Source of the DNA: Microvirga sp. VF16
Lineage (GTDB): Bacteria > Pseudomonadota > Alphaproteobacteria > Rhizobiales > Beijerinckiaceae
Assembly: GCF_016864375.1 (NCBI RefSeq)
Contig: NZ_CP069354.1
Location: forward strand, 434,001 to 498,000
Direction of reading: 5' to 3'
Length of the DNA: 64,000 nt
Each line of letters opens with the position of its first letter. Position 1 is the stretch's first letter. The notes below the pieces were generated by a model, which made no database searches, was not told the origin of the DNA, and saw only the letters and a list, made by a program, of their open reading frames with translations. The translations under genes and the position numbers were made by a program. This document shows positions 9,514 through 18,554 of this stretch, piece by piece.

Positions 9514-10281
9514 ATGAAAACCAAGAACCAGCTCGCTCTTGCTCCATGGGTCTTCACCATCGGCTTTTTCGTCCTGTGGGAAATCCTCTGTCATGTTCTG
9601 AGGATCTCGAGCTTCATCCTGCCGGCGCCTTCCACAATCCTGTTCGCCGTGTGGGAATACCGGACTCAGCTTGCCTACCACGCCATGCACACCCTCTGGA
9701 TGACGCTGGCCGGCTTCGGTCTCGCGGTCGGGTTCGGGCTGCTGCTCGGGATGCTGCTCGGTTCCTCGCGGCTCATCAATGCCGGCACCTATCCGCTGCT
9801 CGTGGGTTTCAACTCGATCCCGAAAGTGGCCGTGGTTCCGATTCTCGTGTTCTGGTTCGGCGTCGGCTGGGTGCCGCCGGTGATGACGGCCTTCCTGATC
9901 TCGTTCTTCCCCATCGTGGTGAACGTCGCCACCGGCATCTCCACGGTCGAGCCGGAAATGGAGGACGTGCTGCGGGCGCTCGGCGCCTCGAAGCGCGACA
10001 TCGTGTTCAAGGTCGGTGTGCCGCGCGCGATGCCGTATTTCTTTGGTTCCCTGAAGGTGGCGATCACGCTGGCTTATGTGGGTTCCGTGATCGGCGAACA
10101 GAATGCGTCCAACGTAGGCATCGGCAACCTGCTCACCCGCGCCTCCGCGGCCTTCGAAGTGCCTCTTGTCTGGGCGGCTCTCCTGGTGCTCGCGGTGCTC
10201 GGCGTCATCATGTACGCGATCACGGCCTATGTGGAGCGCTCCATGACCGGCTGGGCGCAGCGCTCGCAGATGGCGGCTTAA
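9514..10281 (+). CDS. ABC transporter permease, NitT/TauT family
   Basis: A 255-residue inner-membrane permease with about six hydrophobic helices and the EAA-type coupling loop (EPEMEDVLRALGASKRDIVFKVGVPRAMPYF). It belongs to the BPD_transp_1 family as SsuC/TauC-like. The true start is the ATG at 9514, since the longer frame reads through the end of the ATPase gene. Its TAA stop shares bases with the TAA stop of the convergent CobW gene, so no transcription terminator fits between them. Confidence 0.93.
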   Translation: MKTKNQLALAPWVFTIGFFVLWEILCHVLRISSFILPAPSTILFAVWEYRTQLAYHAMHTLWMTLAGFGLAVGFGLLLGMLLGSSRLINAGTYPLLVGFNSIPKVAVVPILVFWFGVGWVPPVMTAFLISFFPIVVNVATGISTVEPEMEDVLRALGASKRDIVFKVGVPRAMPYFFGSLKVAITLAYVGSVIGEQNASNVGIGNLLTRASAAFEVPLVWAALLVLAVLGVIMYAITAYVERSMTGWAQRSQMAA

Positions 10282-11396
10282 CGCCTCAACGACAGCGGAT
10301 TGTCGGAGAGCGCCGCCGCGTCGGGCTGATCGACGGCGGGGCGTCCGAGGAAGGCGTTCCAGAGCTTTTCCACTGTCTCGCGTTCGAGATCATCGACGAT
10401 GAACACGATGCGGCTGCGGCGATCCTCGCTCGGCCAGCGCGGCAGCACTGCGGGAACGTGGATCACATGCTGCACGCCGTGGATCACGACCGGATGCTCT
10501 GGGTCTTCGGCCAGAGCCACGAGTCCTTTCACGCGCAAAAGTTTCGCTCCTTGAGACGAGCGCAGAAGGTCGAGGAACATGTCGAGTGTTCCCTGGCGGA
10601 TCGGCTCGTCGCTGGTGAGACAGAAGGCACGGATCTTCTCGTCGTGCCGGTTCACATCGTGATGATGGTGATGATGGTGCCCATGCTGATGAGCATGGCT
10701 CTCGCGCTCCGCCTCCTCGACAGCCTCCGTTTTCAGCCATGCGGCGACGTCGGCGATCTTGCCGTCGAGACCGAAGAGACCGCCCGAGATGACCGCCTCG
10801 GCCGGTGCATCCGTCTCCAGAAGAGCCGCGCCGGGATTGAGCTGGTGCAATCGCTCGCGCAGCAGGGTGAGGCTGTCCCGATCCTGAACGAGATCGGTTT
10901 TGGTGATGACGATCCGCTCGGCCACGGCCGCCTGCTTCACGGCTTCACGATGCGCATCCAGGGTGGCCGTGCCATTCACCGCATCGACCACCGTCACCAC
11001 GCCTTCGACCGCGTAACGCATCGACAGATAGGGATGGTAGAGTACGGCGTGGAGGATCGGTGCCGGATCGGCGAGGCCCGTGGTCTCGATGATCACGCGC
11101 TTGAACGGCAGGATGCGGTCGTTATCGCGCTTGCGCAGCAAATCCTCGAGCGTCGCGATGAGGTCTCCGCGCACGGTGCAGCAGAGACAGCCGGCGGAGA
11201 GCAGCACCATGCCCTCGTCGATGGTCTCCACCAGCAGGTGATCGAGGCCGATCTCGCCGAACTCGTTCATGATGACCACTGTGTCCTGCAGCGCGGGATC
11301 CTTCAGGAGCCGGTTGAGCAGGGTGGTTTTGCCCGACCCCAGGAATCCGGTGAGGATGGTGAGCGGGATCGGGGCAGGGGGAGTCATGGTTGTCAT
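10278..11396 (-). CDS. CobW/COG0523 family GTP-binding metallochaperone with a histidine-rich loop
   Basis: A 372-residue G3E GTPase. It has P-loop GFLGSGKT at residues 17-24, the metal-binding GCLCC at 69-73, the base-recognition TKTD segment, and a run of consecutive histidines within HAHQHGHHHHHHHD near residue 240. A CobW C-terminal domain follows. COG0523 proteins deliver or sense Zn, Co or other metals; the His tract argues for zinc or cobalt handling. The ATG at 11396 lies 4 bases after the upstream DMT stop; the next in-frame ATG is at 11387. It is co-transcribed with the DMT gene and cobST is in the same window, but no Zur-type site is evident. Confidence 0.9.
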   Translation of the reverse strand: MTTMTPPAPIPLTILTGFLGSGKTTLLNRLLKDPALQDTVVIMNEFGEIGLDHLLVETIDEGMVLLSAGCLCCTVRGDLIATLEDLLRKRDNDRILPFKRVIIETTGLADPAPILHAVLYHPYLSMRYAVEGVVTVVDAVNGTATLDAHREAVKQAAVAERIVITKTDLVQDRDSLTLLRERLHQLNPGAALLETDAPAEAVISGGLFGLDGKIADVAAWLKTEAVEEAERESHAHQHGHHHHHHHDVNRHDEKIRAFCLTSDEPIRQGTLDMFLDLLRSSQGAKLLRVKGLVALAEDPEHPVVIHGVQHVIHVPAVLPRWPSEDRRSRIVFIVDDLERETVEKLWNAFLGRPAVDQPDAAALSDNPLSLRR

Positions 11397-11400
11397 CGGG

Positions 11401-12309
11401 TCAATCCGCAATCGGCACTAGGGGCGCATCCTTCAGGCGGCGCTGTTCCAACAGAACGTTGGCAACGATAGCCGCCAGCACAAGAGCCCCGCCCGCGATT
11501 TGCAGTGGGACGAGCGTTTCGTTCAGGATGACGGCCGATGCAACGGCAGCCACCACGGGCTCTGTGCAGTAGATGATACCGGCCGCAACCGCCGTGATGC
11601 GTCCGAGCGCCAGGAGCTGCAGCACGAAACCGAATACGTAGCCGCCGATCGTCATGGCGACCGCGAAGGGCGCGATGGCGAGCGCGGAGGGTGGTGCGAG
11701 CTGGCCCGCGGCCAGGCTGATGAGCGTGGCGGTCGGCAGCACGATCAGGTGGATCCAGAAGGTCTTGGCCATGACGCCGGTCTTGCGGCACCGCGCGGCA
11801 GCAAAGAACTGGATCGCGGTGGCGATGCTCGCGCCGAAGGCGAGGGCCAGGCCACGCCAGTCGAGATCGCCGAAAGCCGGTCCGACGACGAGGGCAACGC
11901 CGAGTGTTGCCGTTGCCACCACACCAAGCAGAGCTGGCGTGAGTCTCGTTCCCTCCACGAAGGGGCTCGCGAGCACGATGAGACTAGGAAAGGTGTAGAA
12001 CACCACCGCCGCCACCGTGACCGGGATGAAGGCGACCGACGAGAGATAACAGATGCCCACGAAGGCGGTGGAGACCCCGAGGAGAAGCAGCGTGCCCCGC
12101 TCCACCCGGGCCGCCCTCAGGGAAGTTCTCGTGACAGCGGCGACGATGCCGACCAGCACCAGCATCAAGAAGACACGATAGACCACGATGGCCGAGCCAT
12201 TGGCTCCCGCAAAGGAAGCCATGCGGGCATAGACGATATTGAAACCGTAGAGGCTGGCTGAGACGAGGGCGAAGAGCAGTCCGTCGACGGGGGAGGAGGT
12301 GCGATTCAT
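11401..12309 (-). CDS. DMT superfamily transporter (EamA domains)
   Basis: A 302-residue membrane protein of about ten helices, made of two EamA repeats as in RhaT/YdcZ-type drug/metabolite transporters. The second half begins near FGASIATAIQFFAAARCRK. It lies upstream of the CobW GTPase and the two appear to form one operon. Substrate is unknown; EamA proteins export amino acids and other metabolites. The dacA terminator precedes it on the same strand. Confidence 0.85.
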   Translation of the reverse strand: MNRTSSPVDGLLFALVSASLYGFNIVYARMASFAGANGSAIVVYRVFLMLVLVGIVAAVTRTSLRAARVERGTLLLLGVSTAFVGICYLSSVAFIPVTVAAVVFYTFPSLIVLASPFVEGTRLTPALLGVVATATLGVALVVGPAFGDLDWRGLALAFGASIATAIQFFAAARCRKTGVMAKTFWIHLIVLPTATLISLAAGQLAPPSALAIAPFAVAMTIGGYVFGFVLQLLALGRITAVAAGIIYCTEPVVAAVASAVILNETLVPLQIAGGALVLAAIVANVLLEQRRLKDAPLVPIAD

Positions 12310-12374
12310 TGCAAGGTTCGGCTATGAGGCGGAACCGTTCGCCCGAAAGGGGCGGGAATGCAAGGCCCAAAGCA

Positions 12375-12401
12375 AAACGCCCGGTCGGTGGCCGGGCGTT
12401 T
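12375..12401 (-). terminator. Intrinsic terminator after the D,D-carboxypeptidase gene
   Basis: Perfect arms AAACGCCCGG and CCGGGCGTTT enclose a 7-base loop. Read on the minus strand, the stem ends in GCGTTTTGC and lies 24 bases after the dacA-like stop codon. Confidence 0.8.
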
Positions 12402-12424
12402 CAGAGAAGCAGATATCTGTCGGG

Positions 12425-13816
12425 TCAGTTCGCGACGAATTTCGGCTTTGCCGTGGCGTCGGCCTTTTGCGGGGCCTTGGCCTTGGTATCCGTCGAGGGC
12501 TTCGACTTTGCGGCAGGTTTGGCGCTGCCGGTCACCGGTTTGACGGCGACGCTGGCGCGTGACTGCTCCTTGCCCTTGGCGGTGGCCTTCCCGGGCTCCT
12601 TCGCGTCAGCCTTCTTGTCGTCCGATGCCTTGGCATCGGCCTGTTTGGCCTGCGTCTTCTTGGAAGCGGTGGCCTTCTTGGTCTTTGCCTTGCGAGCCTG
12701 CTCGGCGGCCTCTTCCGCTGCCGCTTGGGCGGCCAGTTCGGCCTCGGAGGGAGGATTCAGGCCGATCCAGACGCGCTCAGGCTGAACCGTGGCACGGGGG
12801 CCGAGCACGGTGCGCACCGGCTTCTCAGAGGAATCCCCGGCAAAGGCCATGACCTCGGAGGAGAACAGGTTCGGGATGTTGCTGTCGGTCTCGGCGACGG
12901 CCGGAGTATCCTCTTCCTGCGGCATCGGTCCGCGCCGGTCGCAGATGACGGGGCGCATGTCGGGCGGCGTGGTATTGGCCGAGGCGGGCAAAGCAGCAAG
13001 CTCGGGATTGGTGAAGTTCACCTTGCTGCTGAAGCCGCGATCGAACAACTCGGCCGCCTTGATCGTGCGCTCGTTGGCGGAGGGAGCGCCGAGCACGACG
13101 GTGATGAGATGGCGGCCATTGCGGGTCGCGCTCGCCACCACGTTGAATCCGGCCGAGCAGATGAAGCCGGTCTTCATGCCGTCGGCACCGGGATAGCGGC
13201 CGATCAGCCCGTTGGTGTTGCGCATGATGCGCCGACCGAACTGGACTGCGCCGATATCGAACAGGTCTGCGTGAGCGGGAAACTCGCGCAGCAGCGCGCG
13301 GGCGAGCACGGCCATGTCGCGGGCCGAGGTCTGGTTGCGCTCGTCGGGCAGGCCGTGCGGATTGACGAAGTGGCTGCTGACCATGCCGAGGCGCTGGGCA
13401 TGCTCGTTCATCAGTTCCGAGAAGCCGTCGATCGAGCCGCCGATGTTTTCGGCAATGGTTGCAGCGACATCGTTCGCTGACTTGACCATCATGATCTTCA
13501 GGGCGTTGTCGAGACGGATCTCCGTGCCGGGCTTGAAGCCCATCTTGGAGGGAGGCAGGGCGGCCGCGCTATCGGAGACGGTCAGGAGCGTTTCCATGCT
13601 CAACTGGCCGGAGCGGACCTTGTCGAGGGCCACATAGGCCGTCATCAGCTTGGTAATCGAGGCGGGAAACCAGGGGTCAGTCGCGCGCTCCGCGTGCAGG
13701 ACGCGGCCGGACTCCACTTCAACCACAAGAGCGGGGCCGCCGGCGGCCAGAGCCGAACCGCTCATCAGAGCAGTCAAAGCAAAGGCTGTCACGCGGAGGG
13801 CTCGGCTAACGTTCAT
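12425..13816 (-). CDS. D-alanyl-D-alanine carboxypeptidase, PBP5/DacA-like, with an Ala/Lys-rich tail
   Basis: A 463-residue S11-family penicillin-binding protein that trims peptidoglycan pentapeptides in the periplasm. A signal peptide (VTAFALTALMSGSALAA) precedes the catalytic motifs SITK (53-56, nucleophile serine), SAN (113-115) and KTG (215-217). After residue 340 the protein becomes a low-complexity Ala/Lys/Thr-rich tail of about 100 residues without the usual amphipathic anchor helix. The tail may bind the anionic wall. The start at 13816 has AAGGAG 8 bases upstream; nine further upstream codons are open but unsupported. Confidence 0.92.
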   Translation of the reverse strand: MNVSRALRVTAFALTALMSGSALAAGGPALVVEVESGRVLHAERATDPWFPASITKLMTAYVALDKVRSGQLSMETLLTVSDSAAALPPSKMGFKPGTEIRLDNALKIMMVKSANDVAATIAENIGGSIDGFSELMNEHAQRLGMVSSHFVNPHGLPDERNQTSARDMAVLARALLREFPAHADLFDIGAVQFGRRIMRNTNGLIGRYPGADGMKTGFICSAGFNVVASATRNGRHLITVVLGAPSANERTIKAAELFDRGFSSKVNFTNPELAALPASANTTPPDMRPVICDRRGPMPQEEDTPAVAETDSNIPNLFSSEVMAFAGDSSEKPVRTVLGPRATVQPERVWIGLNPPSEAELAAQAAAEEAAEQARKAKTKKATASKKTQAKQADAKASDDKKADAKEPGKATAKGKEQSRASVAVKPVTGSAKPAAKSKPSTDTKAKAPQKADATAKPKFVAN

Positions 13817-14006
13817 GCGGAACGACTCCTTGGCTTCGTTCAACGATAGGAGAGGATCGATCGGGCCCCGCCTGTCAGCTGGGCTATTTTTAGTGCCAAA
13901 CCTTGGCCTTGGCTAGGTTTTGGCGGCTTATTGCTTGTTTGTATCACCGTTCTTAACGAAATCCGTGGCAAGAGAGTGGCAAGAGCAGTGCGGTTTGAAG
14001 ATCGAT

Positions 14007-14909
14007 ATGAATACATCCCTTCTCTGGATTCCGGTGACGCTGGCTGCAGCCGCTGCGCAGACCGGCCGCAATGCCACCCAGCGCCGCCTGACCGAAACCA
14101 TTGGAACCGTGGGAGCGACCCAGGTCCGCTTCCTCTACGGATTTCCCTTCGCTCTTCTGGCGCTGGTCGTGATGAACCTTGTGACCGGAGAGGTTGTTCC
14201 AGGATCCAACCCGACCTTTCTGGCCTACGTCCTCACCGGCGCCGTCACCCAGATCCTTGCCACGGCCCTGATGCTCGCGGCCATGCGCGAGCGCGCCTTC
14301 TCGGTAGTGACCGCCTATACCAAGACGGAGCCGGTGCAGGTGGCTCTGTTCGGGCTGGTGCTCTTGGGGGATCACCTGACACCGACCATGGGACTGGCCA
14401 TTGTCGTCGCGACGGCAGGAGTTCTGCTCATGTCCGTGAAGCCCGGCACGGGCCTCGCGTCATCGGGCCTGAAGCCTATTCTCTTCGGCCTCGCCTCGGG
14501 CGCCTTCTTCGCTCTGGCAGCCATCGGCTTTCGCGGCGCCATCCTGTCGCTCGACGGGGGATCTCCCCTGATCAGGGCTTCCACGACCCTTGTCTGGGGC
14601 CTGGGCCTGCAGACGGCGATCCTTCTGATCTGGCTTGGGCTCTTCGACCGCAAGGCGCTGATGGCGAGCTTCAAAGCATGGCGTCCCTCCCTGGGAGCGG
14701 GCTTTCTCGGGGCGCTCGCATCCCAGTTCTGGTTCATCGGCTTCGCGCTGACGACAGCGGCGAATGTCCGTACGCTGGCTCTCGTCGAGGTGCTGATGGC
14801 GCAGGCGGTCTCTCATCGCTTCCTGGCGCAGACGACAACCCGACGGGAACTGGCCGGCATGCTCCTGATCCTCGCCGGCGTCGGCTTACTGCTCCTGGCG
14901 CAACGTTAG
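14007..14909 (+). CDS. DMT superfamily transporter (EamA domains)
   Basis: A 300-residue membrane protein of about ten helices with two EamA-like halves. GRNATQRRLTETIGTVGATQVRFLYGFPFA in the first half is typical of this subgroup. The start at 14007 places the first helix at the N-terminus; a longer frame from 13920 would add a non-hydrophobic 29-residue leader. It stands alone and ends 70 bases before the oxygenase gene. Substrate unknown. It is not closely similar to the DMT protein at 11401. Confidence 0.85.
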   Translation: MNTSLLWIPVTLAAAAAQTGRNATQRRLTETIGTVGATQVRFLYGFPFALLALVVMNLVTGEVVPGSNPTFLAYVLTGAVTQILATALMLAAMRERAFSVVTAYTKTEPVQVALFGLVLLGDHLTPTMGLAIVVATAGVLLMSVKPGTGLASSGLKPILFGLASGAFFALAAIGFRGAILSLDGGSPLIRASTTLVWGLGLQTAILLIWLGLFDRKALMASFKAWRPSLGAGFLGALASQFWFIGFALTTAANVRTLALVEVLMAQAVSHRFLAQTTTRRELAGMLLILAGVGLLLLAQR

Positions 14910-14979
14910 CTTGTCGCTGCGGCAGTCACATGTTAACGAACAACGTTGCATATCCAATGAACGTGTTCGGACCCTTTTC

Positions 14980-16134
14980 ATGACTGGTGCCGCTGCCCCT
15001 GAGACTGTTCAACCTGCCTACCGTGTTCTCCAGGTTGGGGACCCAGCTCCCTGGTTCAAGCAGAACTCAACCAGCAATCCGCAATTCAGCTTCGACACGG
15101 TGGCTGGGCGCTATGTCGTCCTGTGCTTCTACGGCATGGGTTCGGACGATGTCGGGCGTGCGACCCTGGCCTCGTTCCAGGAGACACACCGCGATCTGTT
15201 CGACGACGACAAGGTCGCGATCTTCGGCGTGAGCGTCGATCCGTCGGACGAGTCGGAGATGCGGGCGGAGCAGATCGTTCCGGGCATCCGTCATTTCTGG
15301 GATTTCGATGGCACTGTCGGTCGCCTCTATGGTGCTCTGCCGCGCAACGCACTGCCGGGCCAGTCGCAGATTCCGATCCGACGCTTCTGGATGGTACTTA
15401 ACCCAACCTTGCGCGTGCGTGCCATCTTTCCCTTCGAGGCCGATGGCAGCGACCGTGAGAAGGTGATGGCCTATGTACGTGACCTGCCCCCGGTGAATCG
15501 GTTCGCCGGTTTCGAGATTCCCGCTCCCGTACTCGTGATCCCGGACGTGTTCGAGCCCGAATTCTGCCGGTACCTGATCGGTCTCTACGAGCAGCATGGC
15601 GGTGAGGAATCGGGCTTCATGCGCGAGGTCAACGGCAAGACCGTTGCCACCCATGATCCGAACCACAAGCGGCGCAAGGATTACACGATCACGGATCAAA
15701 ATCTGATCCGCCAGGTGCAGCACCGCATCATCCGCCGCATCAATCCCGAGATCGAACGGGTGCACTTCTTCAAGCCCTCGCGCATGGAGCGCTACATCGT
15801 CTCCTGCTATGCGGCGGAGGACGGCGGTCATTTCCGTGCGCACCGAGACAACACGACGAGCGGCACGGCCCATCGACGCTTCGCCGTCTCGATCAATCTC
15901 AACAGCGATTTCGAAGGCGGCGAGGTCAGTTTCCCGGAATTCGGTTCGCGGAGCTACAAGGCTCCGGCCGGAGGCGCGGTGGTGTTCTCATGCCCGCTTC
16001 TTCATGCGGTGTCTCGCGTGACAGAGGGCCGCCGATTTGCCTTCCTGCCTTTCCTCTATGACGAGGAGGCCGCCAAGATCCGCGAGGCGAACAACGCCAA
16101 TCTCGGCGAAGGCGTGGGCGCCTACAAGGCCTGA
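14980..16134 (+). CDS. 2-oxoglutarate/Fe(II) oxygenase (prolyl-4-hydroxylase-like) fused to a degenerate peroxiredoxin-like domain
   Basis: A 384-residue two-domain protein. Residues 15-165 have an AhpC/TSA thioredoxin-like fold pattern (VGDPAPWF, then GRYVVLCFYGMGSDD, ATLASFQETH, VAIFGVSVDPSDESEM, IRHFWDFDGTVGRLYG). The peroxidatic cysteine expected near the GMGSDDVGR stretch is absent. Residues 185-365 form a prolyl-4-hydroxylase-type double-stranded beta helix with iron ligands H288 and D290 (HRD), distal H342, and the 2-oxoglutarate-binding arginine in GRRFAF. The oxygenase half should be active and the first domain probably serves binding. The ATG at 14980 starts directly before the peroxiredoxin-like fold. 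Substrate unknown. Confidence 0.88.
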   Translation: MTGAAAPETVQPAYRVLQVGDPAPWFKQNSTSNPQFSFDTVAGRYVVLCFYGMGSDDVGRATLASFQETHRDLFDDDKVAIFGVSVDPSDESEMRAEQIVPGIRHFWDFDGTVGRLYGALPRNALPGQSQIPIRRFWMVLNPTLRVRAIFPFEADGSDREKVMAYVRDLPPVNRFAGFEIPAPVLVIPDVFEPEFCRYLIGLYEQHGGEESGFMREVNGKTVATHDPNHKRRKDYTITDQNLIRQVQHRIIRRINPEIERVHFFKPSRMERYIVSCYAAEDGGHFRAHRDNTTSGTAHRRFAVSINLNSDFEGGEVSFPEFGSRSYKAPAGGAVVFSCPLLHAVSRVTEGRRFAFLPFLYDEEAAKIREANNANLGEGVGAYKA

Positions 16135-16136
16135 TC

Positions 16137-16553
16137 TCAGTCGCTTAGCGACAGTGCAAGAGGCAGAATGGTGTCTCGCGTCAATGGGGCGAGCTGCGTT
16201 TTGACCGGCGCACGCGGATCGATCCAGATGAATTCGTCGATCTCGGCCTGACAGAAAATCTCTCCAGCAAGGCTGACCGCATAGACGACGGCCCGCACCG
16301 TCTTTCCAGGCTCGTTTGCTGCCGACGCTTCGAAAACACCGAGGTGCCTTGCGGATCCCGGAACGATGCGGCAGCCGATTTCCTCATGGAGTTCCCGTGC
16401 AAGGGCATCCAAATCGCTCTCGCCCGGCTCGCGTTTTCCGCCGGGCTGGAGGAAATGCGTCGTGCCGCGCTTGCGCACGAGCAGGACATGGCCACGCTCG
16501 TTGCGGACGAGGGCGGTGACGATCTCGATCACCGCTCGCCCGCCTTGATCCAT
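16137..16553 (-). CDS. Nudix hydrolase
   Basis: A 138-residue hydrolase of nucleoside diphosphates linked to another group. The Nudix box is intact: GGKREPGE, seven residues, then RELHEEIGC, supplying the Mg-binding glutamates. Two starts are credible. The ATG at 16553 has GAAGG upstream and overlaps the LOG gene by 25 bases. A GTG at 16532 forms a GTGA overlap with the LOG stop codon, the usual arrangement for translational coupling. Either way it is co-translated with the LOG gene, suggesting shared nucleotide clean-up. Substrate not predictable. Confidence 0.88.
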   Translation of the reverse strand: MDQGGRAVIEIVTALVRNERGHVLLVRKRGTTHFLQPGGKREPGESDLDALARELHEEIGCRIVPGSARHLGVFEASAANEPGKTVRAVVYAVSLAGEIFCQAEIDEFIWIDPRAPVKTQLAPLTRDTILPLALSLSD

Positions 16554-17107
16554 TTGTCGACCTTCGGCGGCTCATAGGCGCGGATGGCCTTGATCAGGGC
16601 GGCAGGCTCATTCTCGACGATCAGCATCGCGCGATGGATCGGCTTCACGAAGCCGCGCTCGACCACGTCGTCCAGAAAATCCGTCAGCTTGTCGTAGAAG
16701 CCGTCGGCATTCAGAAGCGCGCAGGGTTTGCGGTGATAGCCGAGTTGCGCCCAGGTCCAGACCTCGAACAACTCCTCGAAGGTGCCCAAGCCCCCGGGCA
16801 GGGCGATGAAGCCGTCCGCGAGCTCGGCCATGAGCGCCTTGCGCTCATGCATGGAGCCTACGACCCGAAGGTCGCTCAATCCGCGATGGGCGATCTCCTT
16901 GTCGACCAGCGCCTGCGGCATGACGCCGATCACCTGGCCGCCCTTGGCGAGAACCGCATCGGCGACCGCGCCCATGAGCCCGACAGAGGCGCCGCCATAG
17001 ACCAGATCGATCCCCTGGGCGGCCATGGTCTCACCGAGTGCCCGCGCAGTCTCGAGATAAACAGGATCCTGGCCGCTGCTGGAGCCGCAGAAGACACACA
17101 GGCGCAT
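16529..17107 (-). CDS. LOG family protein (TIGR00730), nucleoside 5'-monophosphate phosphoribohydrolase
   Basis: A 192-residue Rossmann-type enzyme. The LOG signature PGGLGTFEE is at residues 104-112, paired with the HERK segment at 88-91; together they bind phosphate and carry the catalytic residues. Members release a base and ribose 5-phosphate from AMP or cytokinin nucleotides. The start [10 protein letters not shown] at 17107 is the conserved N-terminus; the longer frame from 17134 is not supported. First gene of a two-gene operon with the Nudix hydrolase. Confidence 0.92.
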   Translation of the reverse strand: MRLCVFCGSSSGQDPVYLETARALGETMAAQGIDLVYGGASVGLMGAVADAVLAKGGQVIGVMPQALVDKEIAHRGLSDLRVVGSMHERKALMAELADGFIALPGGLGTFEELFEVWTWAQLGYHRKPCALLNADGFYDKLTDFLDDVVERGFVKPIHRAMLIVENEPAALIKAIRAYEPPKVDKWIKAGER

Positions 17108-17266
17108 GGGATTTTCCTTCGTGATTCGTGTCACGCATCGATGAACGACAGGATGAAGCCAAGCTCAAGCCTCTCAAGCGCACCTGACATGCGATCGGCC
17201 GGCTTGCTGAAAGCCCCAAAGAGAGCCACCTTGTCTCTCAACAACACAATCCTCGAGGAGACATCC

Positions 17267-18433
17267 ATGACTGCCTGCATCGTCGGCTGGGCCCATACTC
17301 CCTTCGGCAAGCTCGATACCGAGAGTGTCGAGAGCCTGATCGTCCGCGTCGCCAACGAGGCGCTGGAACATGCGGGCCTTGCCGTCGAGGACGTGGACGA
17401 GGTGGTGCTTGGCCATTTCAACGGCGGCTTCTCGGCCCAGGATTTCACCGCCTCCCTCGTCTTCCAGGCGAGCGACAAGTTCCGCTTCAAGCCGGCGACC
17501 CGGGTCGAGAATGCCTGCGCGACCGGATCGGCCGCCGTGCATCAGGCGATCAAGACCATTGAGGCCAAGCGCGCCAAGACGGTGCTGGTGGTCGGCGTGG
17601 AGCAGATGACGAAGACGCCGGGGCCCGAGATCGGCAACATCCTGCTCAAGGCGTCCTATCTGCCGGAGGATGGCGACACCCCGGGCGGGTTCGCGGGCGT
17701 GTTCGGCAAGATCGCCGGCACTTACTTTCAACGTTACGGCGACCAGTCCGATGCGCTTGCCCTGATCGCCGCGAAGAACCACAAGAACGGCGTCGACAAT
17801 CCCTATGCGCAGATGCGCAAGGACTTAGGATTCGAGTTCTGCCGCGCCGAAAGCGAGAAGAATCCTTACGTCGCAGGACCCTTGAAGCGCACCGATTGCT
17901 CGCTCGTCTCCGATGGCGCGGCCGCTCTGGTCCTGGCCGACACCGAGACGGCGTTGCGCATGAAGCGCGCGGTCGCCTTCCGGGCCACAGCCCATGCGCA
18001 GGATTTCCTGCCCATGTCGAAGCGCGACATCATCCAGTTCGAAGGCTGCGCGGAAGCTTGGCGGCGCGCACTCTCCCAGGCCGGAATCCAGCTGACGGAT
18101 CTTTCCTTCATCGAGACCCACGACTGCTTCACCATTGCCGAACTCATCGAATACGAGGCGATGGGCCTGACCCCACGCGGGCAGGGCGCGACCGCGATCA
18201 AGGAAGGCTGGACGAATCGCGACGGCAAGCTTCCGGTGAACCCCTCTGGCGGTCTCAAGGCGAAGGGCCACCCCATCGGCGCCACCGGCGTCTCTATGCA
18301 TGCGCTCAGCGCGATGCAGCTCTGCGAGGAGGCCGGAGGCATCCAGGTGAAGAATCCGGTTCTCGGCGGCATCTTCAACATGGGCGGCGCGGCGGTGGCG
18401 AATTACGTGAGCGTGCTCGAGCGGATCAAGTGA
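17267..18433 (+). CDS. Thiolase family protein (acetyl-CoA acetyltransferase, SCP2-type)
   Basis: A 388-residue thiolase that condenses or cleaves acyl-CoA thioesters. The acyl-enzyme cysteine is C84 in NACATGSAAVH. H285 lies in the ETHDCF motif typical of the SCP2/thiolase-like subfamily, and H335 in GGLKAKGHPIGATG. GAGGAG 6 bases before the ATG at 17267 fixes the start; the very long upstream open frame is antisense to the LOG gene. No beta-oxidation partner is adjacent, so the pathway is unclear. A palindrome begins at its stop codon. Confidence 0.92.
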   Translation: MTACIVGWAHTPFGKLDTESVESLIVRVANEALEHAGLAVEDVDEVVLGHFNGGFSAQDFTASLVFQASDKFRFKPATRVENACATGSAAVHQAIKTIEAKRAKTVLVVGVEQMTKTPGPEIGNILLKASYLPEDGDTPGGFAGVFGKIAGTYFQRYGDQSDALALIAAKNHKNGVDNPYAQMRKDLGFEFCRAESEKNPYVAGPLKRTDCSLVSDGAAALVLADTETALRMKRAVAFRATAHAQDFLPMSKRDIIQFEGCAEAWRRALSQAGIQLTDLSFIETHDCFTIAELIEYEAMGLTPRGQGATAIKEGWTNRDGKLPVNPSGGLKAKGHPIGATGVSMHALSAMQLCEEAGGIQVKNPVLGGIFNMGGAAVANYVSVLERIK

Positions 18434-18454
18434 CAAAGCCGTACGGCTTTGTCA
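18431..18454. repeat. 24-base perfect palindrome at the thiolase stop codon
   Basis: Half-site TGACAAAGCCGT is followed directly by its exact reverse complement. The stop codon TGA is the first three bases. It merges into the family 1 repeat, sharing GTCA. As RNA it would form a hairpin directly at the end of the coding region and may act as a terminator or 3'-end stabiliser. Confidence 0.7.
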
Positions 18455-18543
18455 TCCCCGGCGAGCCGCAGGCGAGGGAAGGGGATCCATAGCGCTGAGC
18501 GCATTAGTGGATTCCCTTCCCCTTCGCGTCGACCGGGAATGAC
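18451..18543. repeat. Family 1 intergenic palindromic repeat, copy 3
   Basis: Starts GTCATCCCCGG and ends CCGGGAATGAC; inner arms GGATCCA/TGGATTC and GGGAAGGGG/CCCTTCCCC can pair. It occupies the convergent gap between the thiolase and bolA. Confidence 0.7.
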
Positions 18544-18554
18544 ACCGGAGAGGT

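Noticed and set aside
10660..10690. Run of histidine codons in the CobW gene as a sequencing artefact or engineered tag
   Set aside because: It is interrupted, internal, uses mixed His codons and is a known feature of metal-binding CobW proteins.
9546..11471. 641-codon open frame on the plus strand across permease and CobW genes
   Set aside because: It runs out of frame through the permease and antisense to CobW; no domain and no ribosome-binding site.
16634..17266. Upstream extension of the thiolase frame
   Set aside because: The frame is open but lies antisense to the LOG gene; GAGGAG and the thiolase N-terminus place the start at 17267.
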